Positions 1 through 8,742 are shown, counted from the stretch's first letter. The stretch: DNA of 64,000 nt from Lachnospiraceae bacterium (GCA_017427415.1 JAFRSU010000062.1:1-64000), one strand, 5' to 3'. Notes: generated from the sequence alone by a model not told the origin. Numbers and translations are program-made.

Positions 1-72
1 AATCCATGCATTTTTCTTGATTATATCCCCAAAAACGTGAAAAAACAACTGGAAAAATGCAGAAAAATAGCC

Positions 73-132
73 AAACCAGAAATAAGTCTGGCAAAATAGA
101 ATGGCCGAGTTCAAACCAGAAGTTAGTTTGGC
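73..132. repeat. Pair of 20-bp direct repeats upstream of the secreted-peptide gene
   Basis: Two near-identical 20-mers lie at 73-92 and 113-132, exactly 40 bp apart start to start (about four helical turns). They share AAACCAGAA and GT(C/T)TGGC ends and differ at three or four positions. Each has a CCAGA...T(C/T)TGG partial dyad. Such phased copies look like tandem regulator-binding sites. No regulator gene is visible alongside. The assignment as an operator is inference. Confidence 0.4.
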
Positions 133-216
133 ATTCAACTCATTCAACTAAATATTCAAAAAAACGTTACTTTTCATTATTTCATGCGTCTAACGTTATG
201 TAGGCATAATGTTGAT

Positions 217-235
217 CTCAATAATACTTATTGAG
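217..235. promoter_or_regulatory. Perfect 8+8 palindrome (operator-like) just upstream of the peptide gene
   Basis: CTCAATAA-TAC-TTATTGAG is a perfect inverted repeat with a 3-nt centre. It ends 8 bp before the ribosome site of the gene starting at 256. A CATAAT hexamer (205-210) precedes it and could be a -10 element, but no convincing -35 was found. The position fits an operator or a 5'-UTR hairpin; which one cannot be told from the sequence. Confidence 0.4.
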
Positions 236-255
236 CAAATATGAAAGGAGAAAGT

Positions 256-642
256 ATGAGTAAAGTAAAACGACACATTTGTCTGCTATTATGTTTATGC
301 TTTGTAATAGCAATGGGAAGCATTGGGGTATCCGCTTATACCACGTTAGCAGAGGCGTATGCTACTCAAGGTAATTGGGATGATGATACTTACACCTACG
401 CTTCTGGCTCTATTTACTGCTATGTCAATTGCGACGGAAGGAGATCCACCCATCAAGCATCAGTTACAGGTACGAAACTTGACCTGATAGCTGTTGTTAT
501 GGTTATTGCGGGAGATGAAGATGGTCAGCTGGATAGTCAGATGATGGTAAGTCAATACCTGGTTTACCAACCTTATTATGACTATTTCTCTAATTGGTTC
601 TTCAATAAGGATTATGCTTATACCAGAGCAAATCACCAGTAA
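256..642 (+). CDS. Small secreted peptide, lactococcin-972-like bacteriocin precursor (tentative)
   Basis: The 128-residue product has a classic signal peptide: basic start (KVKRH), hydrophobic core at 8-25 and a probable cut after Ala27 (GVSA|Y). The start at 256 is chosen because AAAGGAG (244-250) is correctly spaced for it; an in-frame ATG at 241 lies before that site. The mature part is rich in Tyr, Trp, Asp and Ser. It has a GNW...Y..Y..C.GRRSTHQASV stretch resembling the G.W...YS.Y..G.KTHSATV pattern of lactococcin 972, and an aromatic C-terminal section. The neighbours are an FtsX-type permease and an ABC ATPase, the gene set that accompanies lactococcin-972-family peptides. It is longer than the classical peptide and similarity is judged by eye, so it could instead be a secreted substrate or sensor ligand of the transporter. 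Confidence 0.5.
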   Translation: MSKVKRHICLLLCLCFVIAMGSIGVSAYTTLAEAYATQGNWDDDTYTYASGSIYCYVNCDGRRSTHQASVTGTKLDLIAVVMVIAGDEDGQLDSQMMVSQYLVYQPYYDYFSNWFFNKDYAYTRANHQ

Positions 643-647
643 AATCC

Positions 648-682
648 GTTCGGGATGTCTGTAGATGACATCCCGAACTTTT
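648..682 (+). terminator. Strong hairpin between peptide gene and permease gene
   Basis: A perfect 12-bp stem (648-659 with 667-678), 7-nt loop and TTTT tail begins 6 bp after the peptide stop codon. The short U-tract suggests partial termination or 3'-end protection, which would give more peptide than transporter mRNA. The first in-frame ATG of the next reading frame (655) lies inside this stem, which supports the later start at 694. Confidence 0.75.
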
Positions 683-693
683 CAGGAGTCCTT

Positions 694-3081
694 ATGCGTT
701 TAAAAAGTTACTTTTTCTTTACAAAAAAGCGATTCATGTCACTAATAAAGATACACATTTTGTGTATCGTGATATCAGTGATATGTTTTGTTTTGCTTGG
801 TTTTTCTTTAGTGTTTCCTTGGCTTTATCATAAAGCATACAGTGATGTTGACAAGCTTCTTCCTACAGGGTTGGATAATGCGTTAGTCCTGGATCATACA
901 ATGTCCGGAGGTATTGCCGCTGAGAATAATTTTATGCTTGATCTTAAGTCATCCGAAAAAATACAAAGTATCGGGGCATCGGGAACTTATTATGTTTCTC
1001 CGGAATTTTATTATGAAGGCCAAAGTATTAAAGAAAAAATCCTTGAAATAAGAAGAAAAGGATTGGATAATTTTAGGACCGAAGGCTACCCGGATATGGA
1101 AAATATGGGGATAGAATGCGTAGCGATATCTTCTGCCACATTGGATTTTTATAACCTGAAGCTCTATAAAGGTTCTTTTGAAAGTGCTTCCAATGATAAT
1201 ACTGTGCTGTATCTCGGATATAATTATAAGGATATCCCTATAGGAACGGTATTAAAGAATGTGGATTATCAGGGGAATATCCATGATCAGGTAGTAGCTG
1301 GCATTTTGGAAAAGAATACGGAAATAATAGACGGACACGCCTGCGCCAACAGCTATGCTATGAATGTCAATTATGCGATCGAGCTTGATAACATGGTCTT
1401 AAGTGTTCAGGAATACAGTGATGATTTTATGATCAACATGTCAGGTCCCGTACTGGTTTCTCTTTCGGAAGGAGTCAGCTATGAAGAAGGAATTGAAGAA
1501 ATAAAGAGAATAGCGGAAAAATACGGAATAATCATCAATCCTGCCCCTCTTGAGGGTAAAATGCATATAATGCTATCGGAGTTTGATATACTACTTGACC
1601 TTACATCCTCGGTAACTCCGGTTCTGATCATAATTACGGTTATTATTCTTATTTCGTCTCACATACTAACGATTATTTATCGAAACCGCGAGCTGGGGGT
1701 GTGGCTCTCAAACGGATTCGGATTAAAGCAGGTACGAAGCATTATTTTATTTGAAACTATGATAAAGCTTACCGGATCCGCCATAGTATCGGGAGTTTTG
1801 CTTTCGATATACATGAAGAAGCAGCTGCAATTAGTTGAAAGTGTTGAACATAGGATGTTTTTTGATGTTTATATTTTTATTCCGCTCTGTATGCTGTTTA
1901 TCGCTTTAGCTCTGTCATTCATTATTTTTTTTGTAGTGAATATATATCTGTCCGGGCGCAGCATACCTGAACTCATCAACATAAGTAAAGCTAAAACTAT
2001 ATTTGCAACACTGATTGTGATTTCATTTGCTACTTCGTTTGTAGCTGTATATTATGGTCTGAATTTCTATAATCATTTTTCTGATGTCAAAAAGAATCAA
2101 GCATGTTATAGCTATAGGGAAATACATAATTATACGGGTAAGGGAGAATGGAATCCTTCACAGCATATTCTAAGGGTGAATGATATCAAACAGGGTATTT
2201 TATTCAAAGAATATGAATTGCCTGTAGGAAATGAAACCAACCGACCTGTCAGGGTTTATTATATATTAAAGCAAAATGAGAATCTGCTTGAAACAGTTAA
2301 CGAAGATGATATCAATACCATCATCCGACAAGCTGTTGAACCATCATGTGTGATAGGCGATTATTGGAATAAATGGGTTTATGAGGAAAACGGTAAAAAC
2401 TATATAGATATATTGGGAGAAAAGACTTGTGTTGTTGCTACTTTTAAGCCGATTACACTTACTGAAAATGATAAACGCTTCTATATTATCGGGGACACAA
2501 TAGATAAGAAGGTTCTGGATAAATGGAACAGCTTAGGCTATGATTCGGGGTATTTATATAAATCATCCGACAAAAATGATTACAGCGGAGTTTTACTTGA
2601 GATATTCGAGGATTATTACGGAAAAGACAAGGTAAGGGAAATGCAGGGTTCGGTAGCTGATGAGACCTGGAACAGTGCAGTAAAGCTTTTGAGAAATTAT
2701 ACACCTATCGTTCTTTTCATACTTGGATCCATGGTACTGTTATGCTTCTTAAACATAGGTTTTCTGGTTTTTGTCTGGAGCAGGTCAAACATTTATGAAT
2801 ATATGATCAAACGCACTTTCGGATACAAAACCCGGCAGCTCCTGCCCGATGTATTAAAGAGAATATGTTCTTTAGAGGCGATAGGTTGTCTTATCATGTT
2901 GGCAGTTACCTTTACCTTCGAACTGCTAATCCATGATGTAGGCGTATGGGGCAGTAATTTAAGTAACGGATTAGGTATACTGATCGTAGTATTTGTAGTT
3001 GCCGGGGCGGCACTTTCACTGATCCCGATAAGGTGGATATCAAAGCAAGAGCCGGTAACTGTTATCGGAAGCAAAGAATAA
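694..3081 (+). CDS. FtsX/MacB-type ABC permease, bacteriocin-associated membrane protein
   Basis: The 795-residue protein has the layout of a double-FtsX permease. There is one N-terminal membrane helix (about 20-40), a large extracytoplasmic domain of some 270 residues, and a first group of helices at about 310-335, 350-375, 390-425 and 435-455. A second extracytoplasmic region follows, then three C-terminal helices from about 675 to 785. The start at 694 follows CAGGAG (683-688). Such permeases pair with MacB/LolD-like ATPases and act in peptide export, immunity or antimicrobial sensing; the ATPase gene follows by 46 bp. Next to a lactococcin-972-like peptide the likely job is export or self-protection. 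A peptide-sensing or resistance transporter of the BceB kind is the alternative, though no two-component system adjoins. Confidence 0.75.
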   Translation: MRLKSYFFFTKKRFMSLIKIHILCIVISVICFVLLGFSLVFPWLYHKAYSDVDKLLPTGLDNALVLDHTMSGGIAAENNFMLDLKSSEKIQSIGASGTYYVSPEFYYEGQSIKEKILEIRRKGLDNFRTEGYPDMENMGIECVAISSATLDFYNLKLYKGSFESASNDNTVLYLGYNYKDIPIGTVLKNVDYQGNIHDQVVAGILEKNTEIIDGHACANSYAMNVNYAIELDNMVLSVQEYSDDFMINMSGPVLVSLSEGVSYEEGIEEIKRIAEKYGIIINPAPLEGKMHIMLSEFDILLDLTSSVTPVLIIITVIILISSHILTIIYRNRELGVWLSNGFGLKQVRSIILFETMIKLTGSAIVSGVLLSIYMKKQLQLVESVEHRMFFDVYIFIPLCMLFIALALSFIIFFVVNIYLSGRSIPELINISKAKTIFATLIVISFATSFVAVYYGLNFYNHFSDVKKNQACYSYREIHNYTGKGEWNPSQHILRVNDIKQGILFKEYELPVGNETNRPVRVYYILKQNENLLETVNEDDINTIIRQAVEPSCVIGDYWNKWVYEENGKNYIDILGEKTCVVATFKPITLTENDKRFYIIGDTIDKKVLDKWNSLGYDSGYLYKSSDKNDYSGVLLEIFEDYYGKDKVREMQGSVADETWNSAVKLLRNYTPIVLFILGSMVLLCFLNIGFLVFVWSRSNIYEYMIKRTFGYKTRQLLPDVLKRICSLEAIGCLIMLAVTFTFELLIHDVGVWGSNLSNGLGILIVVFVVAGAALSLIPIRWISKQEPVTVIGSKE

Positions 3082-3127
3082 TAGTGGAACTGTGCAAATA
3101 TAGAAAAAGATTGGAGACAGGAAGAAC

Positions 3128-3799
3128 ATGATCAGGCTGGATAAGATTACAAAGGTGTATTCAAACGGTGAAAGCGAACTTAAAGCTTTAAATAATATAT
3201 GCTTGGAGATAAAGGACGGGGAAGCTGTCGCTGTCATGGGAGCTTCCGGTTCGGGCAAAACGACACTTTTGAATATTATCGGGTGTATGGATAAGGCATC
3301 TTCGGGAGAATATTATTATGATGACATGGCTGTGCATGCTTTTAATGCGGCTAAGTCAGATGATTTCAGGAAAAAACATATAGGGTTTGTTTTTCAGAAT
3401 TATGCACTTCTGAATGACTATACAGTAAGAGAAAATGTAGAAATCCCCTTGCGTGCTGCGGGATATAAGAAAAAAGACAGAGAGCGCATTTCGAATGAAA
3501 TGATGGAAAAGGTTGGTATATTGGGATATGCTGATTCTACGCCTTCAAAGATTTCAGGCGGGCAGCAACAGAGAGCAGCGATAGCTAGGGCTCTCGTTTC
3601 GGGGGCTTCTGTTATCCTTGCCGATGAACCAACTGGAGCACTTGATTCAGTAACCGGGCAGGAGATCATGAATCTTTTACTGGAACTAAACAAAGAAGGA
3701 AAAACTATTATTTTCGTTACACATGATGAAAGGATAGCGGTTCAGGTTGGCAGGATAATAAGACTTAAGGATGGCAGAATAATAAACGAAAATCAGTAG
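3128..3799 (+). CDS. ABC transporter ATP-binding protein (MacB/LolD family)
   Basis: This 223-residue ATPase has Walker A GASGSGKT (38-45), a Q-loop in FVFQNYAL, signature SGGQQQRA (about 144-151), Walker B VILADEPTGALD and an H-loop in FVTHD. Length and motifs match the LolD/MacB class that powers FtsX-type permeases, here the gene just upstream. The ribosome site is GGAGACAGGAAG before ATG 3128. It supplies ATP-driven conformational change rather than forming a translocation channel. The specific substrate is inferred only from the peptide gene at the operon start. Confidence 0.9.
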   Translation: MIRLDKITKVYSNGESELKALNNICLEIKDGEAVAVMGASGSGKTTLLNIIGCMDKASSGEYYYDDMAVHAFNAAKSDDFRKKHIGFVFQNYALLNDYTVRENVEIPLRAAGYKKKDRERISNEMMEKVGILGYADSTPSKISGGQQQRAAIARALVSGASVILADEPTGALDSVTGQEIMNLLLELNKEGKTIIFVTHDERIAVQVGRIIRLKDGRIINENQ

Positions 3800-3809
3800 C
3801 TGAGGTGTG

Positions 3810-3977
3810 ATGTCACGGCAATATACTGAAAAGATCCTGAGACGCCTGAAAAACAAGGGGATTGAGGGTGCCAGATTTGAAATTTACACCTTTTTTACAC
3901 CTTTGGAAACCCGTAAACCTAAAAGGAAAACCATACCGATAGATGAAGCAGGGGATTTAAAAGTCTCCTGCTTTTAA
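3810..3977 (+). CDS. Possible small basic protein (55 aa), unrecognised
   Basis: An ATG at 3810 opens a 55-codon frame just 11 bp after the ATPase gene. The preceding GAGGTG is only 2 nt from the start, which is poor spacing. The product is basic and lysine/arginine-rich in its first 40 residues. The 3' end of the frame runs through the terminator hairpin at 3947-3975. It may be a genuine tiny gene, a truncated remnant, or chance. No family was recognised. Confidence 0.25.
   Translation: MSRQYTEKILRRLKNKGIEGARFEIYTFFTPLETRKPKRKTIPIDEAGDLKVSCF
3947..3975 (+). terminator. Rho-independent-type terminator after the ABC operon
   Basis: AGCAGG (3947-3952) pairs with CCTGCT (3967-3972), extended inward by GA/TC with one mismatch, and is followed by TTTTAATT. 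It closes the peptide-permease-ATPase unit. Confidence 0.6.
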
Positions 3978-4006
3978 TTGTAGCTAAATTGTATTTCGGA
4001 TTTTGA

Positions 4007-4035
4007 TTGACAAATAGAAGATTTCGATGTAGTTT
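4007..4035 (+). promoter_or_regulatory. Probable promoter of the AbiE operon
   Basis: TTGACA (4007-4012), a 17-bp spacer and TAGTTT (4030-4035) lie upstream of the AbiEi gene. The -35 is consensus and the -10 is weak. Confidence 0.45.
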
Positions 4036-4046
4036 TCTAATGAAAA

Positions 4047-4069
4047 TCGGCAAAACAATAAAATGCCGA
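4047..4069. promoter_or_regulatory. Inverted repeat, candidate AbiEi operator
   Basis: TCGGCA (4047-4052) and TGCCGA (4064-4069) form a 6-bp inverted repeat with an 11-bp centre, between the predicted promoter and the AbiEi start. AbiEi-type antitoxins are known to repress their own promoter by binding inverted repeats. The site is therefore a reasonable operator, but it has not been compared with any consensus. Confidence 0.35.
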
Positions 4070-4099
4070 AAAAAGATGACATGATTTGAGGTGATATAG

Positions 4100-4687
4100 A
4101 TGGTGAGTGCAGTAATACTTCCCAGTGACCAGAAAATATTTTCTATGCAAGAGTTAAAGAGCAAAGGTTTCTCACAGTATAAGGTCAGCAAGATGGTCAG
4201 TGAAGGGAAACTTGTAAAACTGAATAAGTGTTTTTATGAGAATACTGCTTATAACAGCGAAGAATCTGTTTTTTACTATACGGAGGATTATGCTCCGAAA
4301 GGGGTGATATGCCTGCTCAGTGCAGCAGTACATTATCAGCTTACGACCTTTATTCCGGATGCTGTGGATGTTGCTATTCAGAGAAAAGCGAGGGTATCAA
4401 CTATGCCGGAATGGCCTAAGATGAATGTTCACTATTATACGGATGACAGATATGAACTAGGTGTCATAACAGTTAAGGAAGGGAAAAATGAATTCCAAAT
4501 TTATGATATGGAAAAAACCGTTGTTGATATTGTGTTTTATAAAGAGAAAATAGGGATTGAAGAAACTAAAGAAATCCTAGTAACATATCTACATAGGAAG
4601 GATCGTAACCTAAACCGTCTTCTGAAATATGCAGAGCTCATGAAATGTGGTAAGATTATGAGACAATATATAGAGGTACTGGTATGA
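4100..4687 (+). CDS. AbiEi-family antitoxin / transcriptional repressor
   Basis: The 195-residue protein begins with a winged-helix segment (about 10-45: MQELKSKGFSQYKVSKMVSE...LVKL...) and continues with the AbiEi body (CLLSAAVHYQLTTF, DMEKTVVDIVFY). Type IV AbiE antitoxins repress their operon through the N-terminal helix-turn-helix and oppose the AbiEii nucleotidyltransferase without binding it directly. GAGGTGAT precedes ATG 4100. The stop overlaps the start of the toxin frame (ATGA at 4684-4687), the usual translational coupling of this pair. The frame looks intact although the partner toxin does not. Confidence 0.8.
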   Translation: MVSAVILPSDQKIFSMQELKSKGFSQYKVSKMVSEGKLVKLNKCFYENTAYNSEESVFYYTEDYAPKGVICLLSAAVHYQLTTFIPDAVDVAIQRKARVSTMPEWPKMNVHYYTDDRYELGVITVKEGKNEFQIYDMEKTVVDIVFYKEKIGIEETKEILVTYLHRKDRNLNRLLKYAELMKCGKIMRQYIEVLV

Positions 4688-5158
4688 TAAGTGCGATATC
4701 GGTAAAGGATAGATTGAAAAACCGGACGGTGGCTAATGGAAAGAAATTTCAGGACATGCTGATGGCGTATGGGCTGGAGAGGACGACTATATACAGACTG
4801 TCGCTGTCAGGATTTAAGGAAAGGTTTACTCTTAAGGGCGGTATTTTTCTTTATACTCTGTTTGAGTTTCTCCAAAGCCACAAGAGATATTGATCTTCTG
4901 GCAAAGAATATGCCAAATAATGCGGAAGATATGAAAAAGGTGTTTGAGAATATATTAACTGTGGAATATGATGATGCACTTAAGTATGATCTGAATTCTT
5001 TAGATGTCAAAGATATTAATGAATTTAAGGAATACCATGGTGTTAATGTTTCAGTAATAGCGTATCTGGATAGGGCTAAGGTTCCGGTATCGATAGATAA
5101 CTTAGAGACAATGGATTACTTATTTTTCTCATATATTATGAAAATTTGGATGGTGTAA
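4684..5158 (+). pseudogene. Frameshifted and truncated AbiEii nucleotidyltransferase toxin
   Basis: The first frame (4684-4893) encodes the start of an AbiEii-like protein ending in RFTLKGGIFLYTLFEF and then stops. The second frame resumes without loss as FSKATRDIDLLAK and runs to 5158. The two join at about 4860-4880, near GAGTTTCTCC. LKGG.LL..LF...RATRDIDLL is the family's nucleotidyltransferase core, so one shifted base splits the catalytic region. The second part follows the family as far as LDRAKVPVSID and then loses the expected C-terminal half, ending within 20 residues. Intact toxins are about 250-300 residues; this total is about 155. The toxin should be inactive unless frameshifting or a sequencing error is involved. 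Confidence 0.8.
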
Positions 5159-5160
5159 AA

Positions 5161-8100
5161 ATGATAAAAACAAATGATTTTCCGAGGGCGAAAACAAAAA
5201 TGAATAGATTAATTCCTATAGTGAATGAATATGATTTCAAAGATGTTTCCAAGGCCATTTACTGTATAGGTGTTTGTGTAAATAATCGTTCGGTTCTTGA
5301 ATCGGAATTATCTTTGAATTGGGCTTTAACAGAACATAACCACAAAGGTAATAAGAAAATAGAAAATTATGAAGATTTTAAAATATTTTTTTCTGCCATT
5401 GAAAACATAATAAAGCCGTCTATATATGATGATGCTGTGGTGGAAGATTATGGAGATGTTTCAGTTGAGATATTTGGTAAAAAATATTCCGTTATTATAG
5501 GAACTGGTCATAACATGGTATTCGCATGTCTTCAGTTTTTACCGATATTAGCATGTGAAGTAAAAAAGAAAGATGAATTAATAGAAGTACTTACATACAA
5601 TTCATTTATTATTGATTATCTTAAAGATGTAAATAGTTCAGATGGCGATCATGGAGCGAGATTGGTTCTGCCAACAGAAAAACTATTTGATAGAGTAGTA
5701 GAGCTGTTTGACAGTCTCAAGATTGAGATGATAAGGAATGTAGCTTCAATAATGAGGTCTGATTATATAGAAAAAAAGCATTTTATTGAGACAGAGAGCG
5801 GAATAATCCCTTTGGCTAACACCTCTCTTTTAATAGATTTATACGATATGTGGTATAGTTCTGTTACTGAAAAAGATAAAGCACAGTTAGTAAATAGAAT
5901 GTTAACAGGTGTAGCATTTGATTTATATAAATTGGAAATGGATGAAACGATTAATTGTCTATGCCCTGTTGGGGTTTTGAATGATAGGGAAAATCCAAAG
6001 CCATTATATCGGTTCCCGTTTGCACTGGTGTCTTCTAAAGGAATTATTTTTGCTGTAAATAAGAGTGACTATCCAAATGCCGAATTACAGGAAGTTATAG
6101 CTGAAATTATTAAATTGAAGAAAAATGATTCTCTATTTTTACTTGAATTATATAGTAGAAAGAGAGCTGGTGAGTGTAGAGGAATTACTGTTTTTAAAGA
6201 TTCTGATATTAAGTTTATGATATATGATTCGTGGGCTAATCCGTCAGAATCTCATATAATGGGTCATACAAAGAATGAAAAATATCATTATTGCACTGCA
6301 TTGGATATTGTTTACTATCTTTTATTTATGAAAGATGCGGATGAATTACATGAGTATTTTGACTTTAAGAAAGAGGAGAATGAAGCACAAATATATGGTC
6401 ATGGTGGTGACGCATCCACTTTTCTTATGTGGAAAGATGCTAATCATGTTTTTGAAAAAGGTGCTATAAAGTATAGCATGATCAATGTTGGGTTTGATAC
6501 TGAAAATGAGTATGTAGTTGACTACTATCGAAAGAATTTAAAGGATTTCCCTTTTGGAGCGGGAGATTATATTTTGAATAACCCATTTTCTTGGAATATT
6601 ACACCTAAAGAGAATGGTTTCTATGAATACATTCAAAAAGGGAAAGCTGGGTTTGGCGGATTGTATCGTTTATTCCGAAATAATTGTTATTTCTTTTTCC
6701 CTCATAATGTAAAATTCTATCCCAATATGAAGGAATACTTAAAATATAAAAACGCAATATTTATGATTGAGGATATTATTCAACGAATGATTATATCAGT
6801 TAAGAACATCATTGAGTCTCGTTCAGAATTAGGAAAATGTTCAGTTCAGGTAATGATGATGCCTGAGGTATATGCTGGAAAATCGGACCCATCAGGTTTG
6901 TTATTGGCGCAAGAACGTAAATATGTTAAAAGTGATTCGATAATATCAAACAGAAAAATCTGTATTCGATTTATTCCTATTGTTGATAAGCTCTTTGAAG
7001 ATATCGCAAAAGCAAAAGATAGAACGGTAGAGGTTGAATTCTTTATGGAATTAATGCAACCTTTAAGGAAGTATTTTCCTCATTTTTATGTGCAATTAGA
7101 GAAGTATATGGAGGGGGTAAAATTAGAGAAAAAGGAAGTATCTGCTATTAGCTTTAATATTGAATATACATGGGAGCAAGAACAGGAATCTATATACAGA
7201 GTAGAAGATAGTGCATACATTGCCGTAAGAAAACATATTGCTGAGATATGTTATAATGCTGGGATTAGTTCTGGGACTTATTATGGTAAGGATGCAACTT
7301 TGGTTGTAAGATCGATTCAAAAAGAACTTATAGAAGACTTTGAAAATGAAGTAAGAAAATACGATTATTTCAAGTTATTTGAACGGAGCCTTGCAGACTA
7401 TGCAACACTTTTACATGAAATTATGATTCATAGGCAGAGATATAATAGTTTCGAAGATATGAAAGAGGAAGTTCGTGACGAAGTATCTCGAAACATAATA
7501 GAACAAAGAGAAAAAGCAAAGCATAACTCTAGAACAGTTTTATATTTGATAGAAACAACATTATATAATAGCGAAAGAGGACAGGCAATTTTAACTGACA
7601 AAAAATATCAGTATTTATTAGCATATGCAAATTGGTTAGTTGTATTAGGGGACAATGCTGATATGTGCTATTTCACAGAAGATGAAGTATATGTGGAAGT
7701 ATCAAGTGAATATATTATTGATGTAGAATCAAAAAGGGAATTTAGTCATCAACTAGGTGTAGAATTAACTAGAAGAATGTATGATAATCCAGGTCTTTTC
7801 GAACGAGATTATCTTGCTGACGAACAGTATTTTGAAAAAGTAAAACAGGCTTTTGAAACAGATACAGGAGTACCATTGGAGGTATTTTTGTCATTAATGT
7901 GTTATCTTGAAACTGGAGGTAAAATTGATGGTGAACTATATCATAGATGTAATTCGTTTTGTTTTTGGAAAGAAGATATAATAGAAGATTATTCTTCTGT
8001 TCAAAATGTCCCACAAGTTTTAACAGAAAAAGCATTAATGTTAATTTGTATAAATGTTACTAGGCTTAAAACTAAAAATAATATTGATGATTTTTACTTA

Positions 8101-8742
8101 CCAATTGGAGAGAAAGAAAAACGTAGTGATAGATATGAAGTAAAGCCTGTTTATGAATATAATGGTATGGTTATATATTCGCCATCGGCTATACATTATT
8201 TGAGAGATTATTGGCAAAACAGTATGTTTGAATTTCATATGCCGTATGAAATAGGAATGCCTGTTACAAAAAAAGTTTTAGTAGAATGGAAAAGGGTGTA
8301 TGAGAAAAAGATTGTTTTTGATCTCGAGAAAGTGTTTAAAAATAATGGATTTGAAGTAAGACCAAATTTTGAATTGATGAATCTTGATAAACAGAAATAC
8401 CCTCAGTATTTAGGAGATTATGACTTGTTTGCAGTTGATTTGCAGAGGAATGAAATATGGATTATAGAGTGTAAATTTATCGAAAAAGTCGAAACATTTT
8501 ATGAGATGTACAGACAGCAGAATAGGTTTTTTAAAGAAGACAAGTACGATGAGAAGTTTCAGCGTAGAATTGACTTCTTGAATGAAAACTATAAAGAGGT
8601 TATGAAGGATTTAAAACTTCCAGTTGCTGAATATAGGATAAAACCATATATGTGTGTAAATAAAGTCTTTGCTTCAAGATATAAGGAAATTGAGTTTCCG
8701 ATATTAAGTTATCAAGAGATGGTTGAGGAAATAGTAAATTAG
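5161..8742 (+). CDS. Very large orphan protein with C-terminal PD-(D/E)XK nuclease-like domain
   Basis: This frame encodes about 1193 residues from ATG 5161 (an in-frame ATG at 5146 adds five). GGATGG (about 5145-5150) is the only ribosome-site candidate and fits 5161. The first ~1040 residues match no family I recognise. They look soluble, mixed alpha/beta, with many aromatic and charged residues and no signal peptide or clear membrane helix. The C-terminal ~140 residues contain FEVRPN, then GDYDLFAVD and EIWIIECK: Asp1086/1088 and Glu1103-X-Lys1105 form a D-x(n)-E-x-K nuclease signature. A+T content is visibly higher than in neighbouring core genes and it follows an AbiE remnant, both typical of defence islands. 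A restriction or anti-phage nuclease is inferred, not shown. Confidence 0.6.
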   Translation: MIKTNDFPRAKTKMNRLIPIVNEYDFKDVSKAIYCIGVCVNNRSVLESELSLNWALTEHNHKGNKKIENYEDFKIFFSAIENIIKPSIYDDAVVEDYGDVSVEIFGKKYSVIIGTGHNMVFACLQFLPILACEVKKKDELIEVLTYNSFIIDYLKDVNSSDGDHGARLVLPTEKLFDRVVELFDSLKIEMIRNVASIMRSDYIEKKHFIETESGIIPLANTSLLIDLYDMWYSSVTEKDKAQLVNRMLTGVAFDLYKLEMDETINCLCPVGVLNDRENPKPLYRFPFALVSSKGIIFAVNKSDYPNAELQEVIAEIIKLKKNDSLFLLELYSRKRAGECRGITVFKDSDIKFMIYDSWANPSESHIMGHTKNEKYHYCTALDIVYYLLFMKDADELHEYFDFKKEENEAQIYGHGGDASTFLMWKDANHVFEKGAIKYSMINVGFDTENEYVVDYYRKNLKDFPFGAGDYILNNPFSWNITPKENGFYEYIQKGKAGFGGLYRLFRNNCYFFFPHNVKFYPNMKEYLKYKNAIFMIEDIIQRMIISVKNIIESRSELGKCSVQVMMMPEVYAGKSDPSGLLLAQERKYVKSDSIISNRKICIRFIPIVDKLFEDIAKAKDRTVEVEFFMELMQPLRKYFPHFYVQLEKYMEGVKLEKKEVSAISFNIEYTWEQEQESIYRVEDSAYIAVRKHIAEICYNAGISSGTYYGKDATLVVRSIQKELIEDFENEVRKYDYFKLFERSLADYATLLHEIMIHRQRYNSFEDMKEEVRDEVSRNIIEQREKAKHNSRTVLYLIETTLYNSERGQAILTDKKYQYLLAYANWLVVLGDNADMCYFTEDEVYVEVSSEYIIDVESKREFSHQLGVELTRRMYDNPGLFERDYLADEQYFEKVKQAFETDTGVPLEVFLSLMCYLETGGKIDGELYHRCNSFCFWKEDIIEDYSSVQNVPQVLTEKALMLICINVTRLKTKNNIDDFYLPIGEKEKRSDRYEVKPVYEYNGMVIYSPSAIHYLRDYWQNSMFEFHMPYEIGMPVTKKVLVEWKRVYEKKIVFDLEKVFKNNGFEVRPNFELMNLDKQKYPQYLGDYDLFAVDLQRNEIWIIECKFIEKVETFYEMYRQQNRFFKEDKYDEKFQRRIDFLNENYKEVMKDLKLPVAEYRIKPYMCVNKVFASRYKEIEFPILSYQEMVEEIVN

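Noticed and set aside
655-693. Upstream start of the FtsX-type permease at 655
   Set aside because: This ATG lies inside the terminator stem and has no ribosome site; ATG 694 has CAGGAG at correct spacing.
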